Source: an uncultured Eubacteriales bacterium
GTDB lineage: Bacteria; Bacillota; Clostridia; Christensenellales; Borkfalkiaceae
Reading direction: 5' to 3'
DNA: 8,001 bases
Assembly (NCBI GenBank): GCA_900549005.1
Contig: URMT01000075.1
Span: 1 to 8,001 of the forward strand
Below are positions 5,281 through 8,001 of the stretch, piece by piece. Below the pieces are notes generated by a model. It did not search any database and was not told the DNA's origin. It was given only the letters and a program-made list of their open reading frames with translations. Within the stretch, counting starts at the first letter, position 1. The number at the start of each line of letters is the position of its first letter. Both the position numbers and the translations under genes were made by a program.

Positions 5281-6798
5281 TTATTTCTTCGGTTTCATCG
5301 TAGGGAACAGTATTACATCCCTGATTGTGGGGCTGTCGGTGAGGAACATTACAAGCCTGTCTACGCCCATACCGAGGCCGCCCGTGGGGGGAAGGCCGTA
5401 TTCGAGCGCGGCGATAAAGTCCTCGTCTACCTGCGCGTTGCAGCCGGGCTCCTGCGCCCTCTTCTCCTTTACCTGCTTTACAAACCTCTCCTTCTGGTCG
5501 ATGGGGTCGTTGAGCTCAGAGAAGGCGTTGCCGAACTCCTTGGAGCAGATGAAGTATTCAAACCTTTCGGTAAAGGCGGGGTTGGAGGGCTTGCGCTTTG
5601 CAAGCGGCGAGTTTTCTACGGGGTAGTCGTAGATTATGGTGGGCTGAACGAGCTTGTCTTCGACGAACGCTTCGAACAGCGCAATCAGAACGTGGCCTTT
5701 GGTGGCGCGTTCGCCCTCTTCCACCTCCACGCCGAGCTTCTTCGCAACCTCGCGCGCGGCGGCGTCGTCTGCCCATTCGTCGTAGTCTGCACCGCAGTAT
5801 TTTTTAACGGCTTCCTTCATAGTATGCCGCGCCCAGGGCGCGCCCATATCTATTTTGGTACCCTGGTAAGTTATCTTTGTTGTGCCGCACACGTTCTGCG
5901 TTATGGTGCGGTACATATCTTCGATGAGGTCCATCATTCCCTTGTAGTCGGTGTATGCCTGATACATCTCCACAGAGGTGAACTCGGGGTTATGGAAGGC
6001 GTCCATACCCTCGTTGCGGAAAATTCTGCCCACCTCGTACACGCGTTCCAGACCGCCTACGATAAGCCTCTTCAAATAGAGTTCGGTCTCTATTCTGAGG
6101 TACATATCGATATCGAGGCTGTTGTGGTGCGTTTTGAAGGGGCGCGCGGCGGCGCCTATTTCAAGCGTGGTAAGAACGGGCGTATCCACTTCGAGATAGC
6201 CGAGGTTATCGAGGTAGCGCCTGATTTCGCGTATTATCTGCGAGCGCTTTACGAAGGTCGAGCGCACTTCGGGATTGACTATTAAATCGAGGTCGCGCTG
6301 GCGGTATTTGAGGTCGATGTTGGTGAGGCCGTGCTGTTTTTCGGGCAGGGGGCGGAGAGATTTCGAGAGCATCTCTATATGAGTGCAGTGCACGGAAATT
6401 TCGCCCGTCTGCGTCTTGAACACAAAGCCCTTTATGCCTACGATATCGCCTATGTCGTAGTCTTTTTTATACGACATATAGTCCTCTTCGCCGACGTCGT
6501 CCCTCTTTACGTAAATCTGGATAAGACCGTCGCGGTCAGAGATATGCGAAAAGGAGGCCTTGCCCATTATGCGGCGCGACATAAGCCTGCCCGCAATCGA
6601 GACCTCTTTGCCTTCGAGAGAAGAGAAGTTGTTCTTGATGTAGGCGGAGTCGGCGGTGACGTCGTACTTCACCTTTTCGTAGGGGTTCCTGCCCTCGGAT
6701 GCGAGCTTGGCAAGTTTTTCCCTTCTGATTCTCGCCTGTTCGGCGAGCCTTTCCTGCTCCTCCTCTTCGGTGAGGGGAGCGCCAATATTTTCGTCCAT
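5281..6798 (-). CDS. lysS: Lysyl-tRNA synthetase, class II, 505 aa
   Basis: Charges tRNA-Lys with lysine using ATP; works as a cytosolic homodimer. The N-terminal helix (about 5-40) and OB-fold anticodon-binding domain (about 65-145, with VSIAGRLMSRRIMGKASFSH) are followed by the class II catalytic core: motif 1 around SQIIREIRRYLDNLGYLEVDTP (186-207), GAAARPFKTHHN (215-226), motif 2 RVYEVGRIFRNEG (252-264) with HNPEFTSVEMYQAY, and motif 3 GLPPTGGLGMGVDRLVM (468-484). Length is normal for the family. The start MDENIG is chosen because AGAGG lies just upstream and the 58 residues of upstream open frame read through intergenic repeats. It follows greA on the same strand, a pairing common in Clostridia, but the two are separated by over 400 bases of repeat DNA. 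No T-box leader is seen. Confidence 0.97.
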   Translation of the reverse strand: MDENIGAPLTEEEEQERLAEQARIRREKLAKLASEGRNPYEKVKYDVTADSAYIKNNFSSLEGKEVSIAGRLMSRRIMGKASFSHISDRDGLIQIYVKRDDVGEEDYMSYKKDYDIGDIVGIKGFVFKTQTGEISVHCTHIEMLSKSLRPLPEKQHGLTNIDLKYRQRDLDLIVNPEVRSTFVKRSQIIREIRRYLDNLGYLEVDTPVLTTLEIGAAARPFKTHHNSLDIDMYLRIETELYLKRLIVGGLERVYEVGRIFRNEGMDAFHNPEFTSVEMYQAYTDYKGMMDLIEDMYRTITQNVCGTTKITYQGTKIDMGAPWARHTMKEAVKKYCGADYDEWADDAAAREVAKKLGVEVEEGERATKGHVLIALFEAFVEDKLVQPTIIYDYPVENSPLAKRKPSNPAFTERFEYFICSKEFGNAFSELNDPIDQKERFVKQVKEKRAQEPGCNAQVDEDFIAALEYGLPPTGGLGMGVDRLVMFLTDSPTIRDVILFPTMKPKK

Positions 6799-6836
6799 AT
6801 ATCCTCTGTTTAATCGGCCCCGGGACCGTAATCTGA

Positions 6837-6950
6837 GTGATGAGCGGGCTTTGCCCGCGTGATAAGTGATGATTGCGCCTGTTGGCGCAAGTGATAAGTT
6901 GCGCGGCGCGCAACGTTGCGGTTTACGCCGCGTTATGACACCGTTGTCAT
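6837..6950. repeat. Chain of five short hairpins with GTGATAAG/GTGATGA spacers
   Basis: In order: GCGGGC/GCCCGC (6844-6849, 6853-6858, loop TTT); TTGCGCC/GGCGCAA (6873-6879, 6884-6890); TTGCGC/GCGCAA (6899-6904, 6908-6913); GCGG/CCGC (6918-6921, 6928-6931); ATGACA/TGTCAT (6935-6940, 6945-6950). The spacers repeat: GTGATGA at 6837 and 6866, GTGATAAG at 6859 and 6891. It lies in the lysS leader or greA-lysS intercistronic RNA. The hairpins lack U tracts. Confidence 0.75.
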
Positions 6951-6982
6951 TTCGAGCGTATACCCCTGTCATTTCGAGCGTA
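6945..6982. repeat. 16-base direct repeat
   Basis: TGTCATTTCGAGCGTA is repeated exactly at 6945-6960 and 6967-6982. The first is a partial copy of the left arm of the palindromic repeat that follows. Confidence 0.7.
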
Positions 6983-7052
6983 GTCGAGAAATCTCTGAAT
7001 TTTTTTGAGATTTCTCCACTTCACTCACTTCGTTCGTTTCGGTCGAAATGAC
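6968..7052. repeat. Palindromic intergenic repeat, full copy
   Basis: Left arm GTCATTTCGAGCGTAGTC then GAGAAATCTC (6968-6995); right arm GAGATTTCTC (7007-7016) through GGTCGAAATGAC (7041-7052). The outer ten and inner ten bases pair perfectly, with unequal middle segments, around a short loop containing TTTTTTT. Half copies lie at 4894-4934 and, in part, at the left edge. It resembles REP/MITE-like elements spread between genes. Confidence 0.75.
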
Positions 7053-7066
7053 GGTATACTAAAAGT

Positions 7067-7220
7067 CCAACACGGGTTCAGAGAAGCAAGCAAGACAAGG
7101 CGAACGCGGATTTGACCGCAGGGAGCGTACATAGAAGTACGTGACCAAGGCAAAACGCAAGTTCAACACAGTATTGCGCTGCTTATATGAAGCCGCGCGC
7201 CGCCCACAGAATGTTGACCC
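7067..7220 (+). repeat. Structured dispersed repeat, copy D (divergent, full length)
   Basis: Begins CCAACACGGGTTCAGAGAAG and ends CAGAATGTTGACCC. P1 pairs AAGCA (7084-7088) with TGCTT (7180-7184) and GCAA (7090-7093) with TTGC (7174-7177). The first hairpin is GCGG/CCGC (7106-7109, 7116-7119, 6-base loop) and the second CGTAC/GTACG (7126-7130, 7137-7141, 6-base loop). Both differ from copy C in sequence but not in pairing or position. The copy ends just before the greA stop codon at 7222. Confidence 0.8.
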
Positions 7221-7221
7221 T

Positions 7222-7695
7222 TTACGCTATTGCAACTATCTTTAACTTATACGACGACCCGTCGGGGCAGCTCACCGTAACCACGTCGCCCGCCTTGTGG
7301 CGCATAAGCGCCGAACCTACGGGAGATTCGCTGGAAATACGGTTCTCCATTACGTCTACGTCGGTCACGGAAGTGACGGTGTAAGTTTCTCTGTCGCCGA
7401 ACTCCTCGTCCTCGACGGTGACTTTGCTGTTTAAGTGAACGTAAGAATTGTCGGTCACCTCGGCGATGATTACGGCGTTCTTTATCTGGTATTCGAGTTC
7501 TGCAATCTTGCCCTCGTTGGAGCGCTGTTCCTCCCTCGCCGCGTCGTATTCGGCGTTCTCCGAAAGGTCGCCGTGGCTGCGCGCCTCGGCTATGCGCTCG
7601 ATAATTTCGGGGCGCTTTTCCTTTACGAGGTAATCGAGTTCCTTCTTCAAATCCTCGTAATTCTTTTGCGTCATTTCAAAATACTGGTCTGCCAT
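7222..7695 (-). CDS. greA: Transcription elongation factor GreA, 157 aa
   Basis: Binds the secondary channel of RNA polymerase and triggers cleavage of backtracked RNA so that stalled complexes resume. The N-terminal coiled coil (about 8-75) carries the tip signature GDLSENAEYDAAREEQ, with the acidic residues that hold the catalytic magnesium. The C-terminal FKBP-like domain (about 80-157) contains ISSESPVGSALMRHKAGDVV, the standard GreA ending region. Length matches the 158-residue family norm. MADQYFEM is chosen as start because GGGAGG lies about 11 bases before it; an ATG seven codons upstream sits before that site and another five codons inside the coding region lacks one. A structured leader precedes the gene and repeat copy D follows its stop codon directly. 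Confidence 0.97.
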   Translation of the reverse strand: MADQYFEMTQKNYEDLKKELDYLVKEKRPEIIERIAEARSHGDLSENAEYDAAREEQRSNEGKIAELEYQIKNAVIIAEVTDNSYVHLNSKVTVEDEEFGDRETYTVTSVTDVDVMENRISSESPVGSALMRHKAGDVVTVSCPDGSSYKLKIVAIA

Positions 7696-7713
7696 AAAAA
7701 AATTATCCTCCCT

Positions 7714-7818
7714 CACAAAATTTTCGCCCTGGCCGAGTGCGAAAATTTTCGTGATTTATAGCGGCTCTGCCGCTCTTGCCGCGATTTTCAGCGCCCTCTT
7801 TTTATATAATCGCGGCAA
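7714..7818 (-). promoter_or_regulatory. Hairpin-rich greA leader
   Basis: Three stems stand in a row just before the greA ribosome binding site: CACAAAATTTTCGC (7714-7727) with GCGAAAATTTTCGTG (7739-7753), one bulged base; AGCGGC/GCCGCT (7760-7765, 7769-7774, loop of three); and a perfect 11-bp TTGCCGCGATT/AATCGCGGCAA (7776-7786, 7808-7818). The first ends beside GAGGGAGG, so it could affect access to the ribosome binding site. None has a good U tract on the minus strand. Function is unknown; one of them could simply terminate the upstream gene. Confidence 0.6.
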
Positions 7819-7820
7819 TT

Positions 7821-7832
7821 CACACCGGTGTG
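7821..7832. repeat. Perfect 12-base palindrome CACACCGGTGTG
   Basis: A fully symmetric site without a loop, as expected for a dimeric DNA-binding protein or chance. It lies between the 11-bp stem and the GGCGGG/CCCGCC hairpin. Confidence 0.4.
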
Positions 7833-7863
7833 CTCGCTCCCGCGACATATTGAGTCCTGCTGC

Positions 7864-7878
7864 GGCGGGAAACCCGCC
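7864..7878 (-). terminator. GGCGGG/CCCGCC hairpin, possible terminator of the upstream gene
   Basis: A 6-bp all-GC stem with an AAA/TTT loop, about 25 bases after the stop codon of the possible gene end at 7903. The minus-strand sequence after it has no U tract, so termination would be weak; it may be just another leader stem. Confidence 0.35.
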
Positions 7879-7902
7879 TTGCGACATTTTTATTTATTTT
7901 AC

Positions 7903-8001
7903 TCACGAAAAATCTTTTTCCGTGAATTTATATTGTCGTAACGCGCCTTTCTCAAACGGTGCAAGGTATACACCGTTTTCGGGCACCGTTCGCGCTTTTC
8001 G
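7903..8001 (-). CDS. Possible C-terminal end of an unidentified protein (partial)
   Basis: From the window edge a frame stays open for 32 codons to a TGA at 7903-7905. The peptide contains VPENGVYLAPFEKG and ends TEKDFS, which reads like ordinary soluble protein. I cannot assign a family. A second minus-strand frame is open over the same bases (stop at 7899), and the codons used (CGA three times, TTA, CAA) are unlike the neighbours, so it may be non-coding. In Clostridia a dus gene often precedes greA, but nothing here proves that. Confidence 0.35.
   Translation of the reverse strand, partial: RKARTVPENGVYLAPFEKGALRQYKFTEKDFS
7927..7955 (-). promoter_or_regulatory. Candidate sigma-70/SigA-type promoter for greA
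   Basis: TTGAGA (7950-7955) and TATAAA (7927-7932) are each one base from consensus and 17 bases apart on the minus strand. A transcript from here would start near 7920 and have a leader of about 225 bases. It overlaps the possible gene end, so either it is internal to that gene or one of the two calls is wrong. Confidence 0.4.
7954..7978. repeat. Inverted repeat AAACGGTG/CACCGTTT touching the -35 box
   Basis: AAACGGTG (7954-7961) and CACCGTTT (7971-7978) are perfect 8-base inverted repeats nine bases apart; a third half site CACCGTT follows at 7984-7990. The position against the candidate -35 box would suit an operator. Confidence 0.4.

Larger units (their letters stand above)
6799..7221. 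other. 423-base repeat-filled spacer between greA and lysS
   Basis: No gene is visible. Read left to right it holds a chain of short hairpins (6837-6950), an 85-base palindromic repeat (6968-7052) and copy D of the structured repeat (7067-7220). No clear lysS promoter was found, so lysS may depend on read-through from greA. Confidence 0.6.

Noticed and set aside
5275..6285. Long plus-strand open frame (336 codons) opposite lysS
   Set aside because: It lies entirely antisense to a well-supported lysS; its composition mirrors the lysS codons and it shows no family motif or convincing ribosome binding site.
6799..6972. N-terminal extension of lysS by 58 residues
   Set aside because: The extension reads through the hairpin chain and the palindromic repeat; the internal start has AGAGG upstream and gives the usual length.
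6799..7221. T-box riboswitch upstream of lysS
   Set aside because: No TGGNACC-type conserved T-box sequence is present on the minus strand; the hairpins here are short intergenic repeats.
1..8001. tRNA or rRNA genes
   Set aside because: GGGTTCA-like strings at 180 and 7074 resemble a T-arm, but no cloverleaf can be completed around them and they belong to the repeat family.

Overview
The window reads as chromosomal DNA of an uncultured low-to-medium-GC Bacillota, most likely a gut-type Clostridia. The reasons are the gene content (RicT, a minimal delta-prime subunit, a short AAT-fold Orn/Lys/Arg decarboxylase), the Bacillus-like gene order around tmk-holB-ricT, and strong AGGAGG-type ribosome binding sites. 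The lineage is an inference. All recognisable genes lie on the minus strand, so transcription runs from right to left.

Right part (about 8001-5281): a possible C-terminal end of an unseen gene, a roughly 210-base hairpin-rich leader, greA (transcript cleavage factor), a 420-base spacer full of repeats, and lysS (class II lysyl-tRNA synthetase). Middle part (5280-4692): a 590-base non-coding stretch with one full copy and several fragments of a dispersed repeat, and a very strong intrinsic terminator just ahead of the next operon. Centre (4691-871): a tightly packed, partly overlapping operon of a PLP-dependent amino acid decarboxylase (YaaO/SpeA-like), tmk, holB and ricT. This matches the Bacillus subtilis yaaO-tmk-yaaQ-yaaR-holB-yaaT order, but without yaaQ (darA) and yaaR. 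Left part (870-1): terminators, a promoter, a 56-residue 2[4Fe-4S] ferredoxin with its own terminator, then 460 bases of repeat-derived DNA.

The most notable content is not protein-coding. Four near-full copies (A 41-170, B 179-451, C 5121-5280, D 7067-7220) and at least two fragments of one repeat family lie in the same orientation between genes. Aligned by eye, the copies diverge in primary sequence but keep the same fold: a closing helix P1 of 5 + 3 base pairs around a small internal loop, then two internal hairpins. Paired positions change together (P1 ATGCG/CGCAT in C, AAGCA/TGCTT in D, ATAC/GTAT in B; second hairpin CTTAC/GTAAG, CGTAC/GTACG, TTTAC/GTAAA, always with a 6-base loop). Copies C and D end within a few bases of the stop codons of lysS and greA, and copy B ends at the terminator of the ferredoxin gene. 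This is what a structured RNA or a fold-selected mobile repeat would look like; I do not recognise it as a named family.

Other non-coding structure includes a run of five consecutive short hairpins upstream of lysS, an 85-base palindromic intergenic repeat with further partial copies, and a leader upstream of greA with at least four stems.
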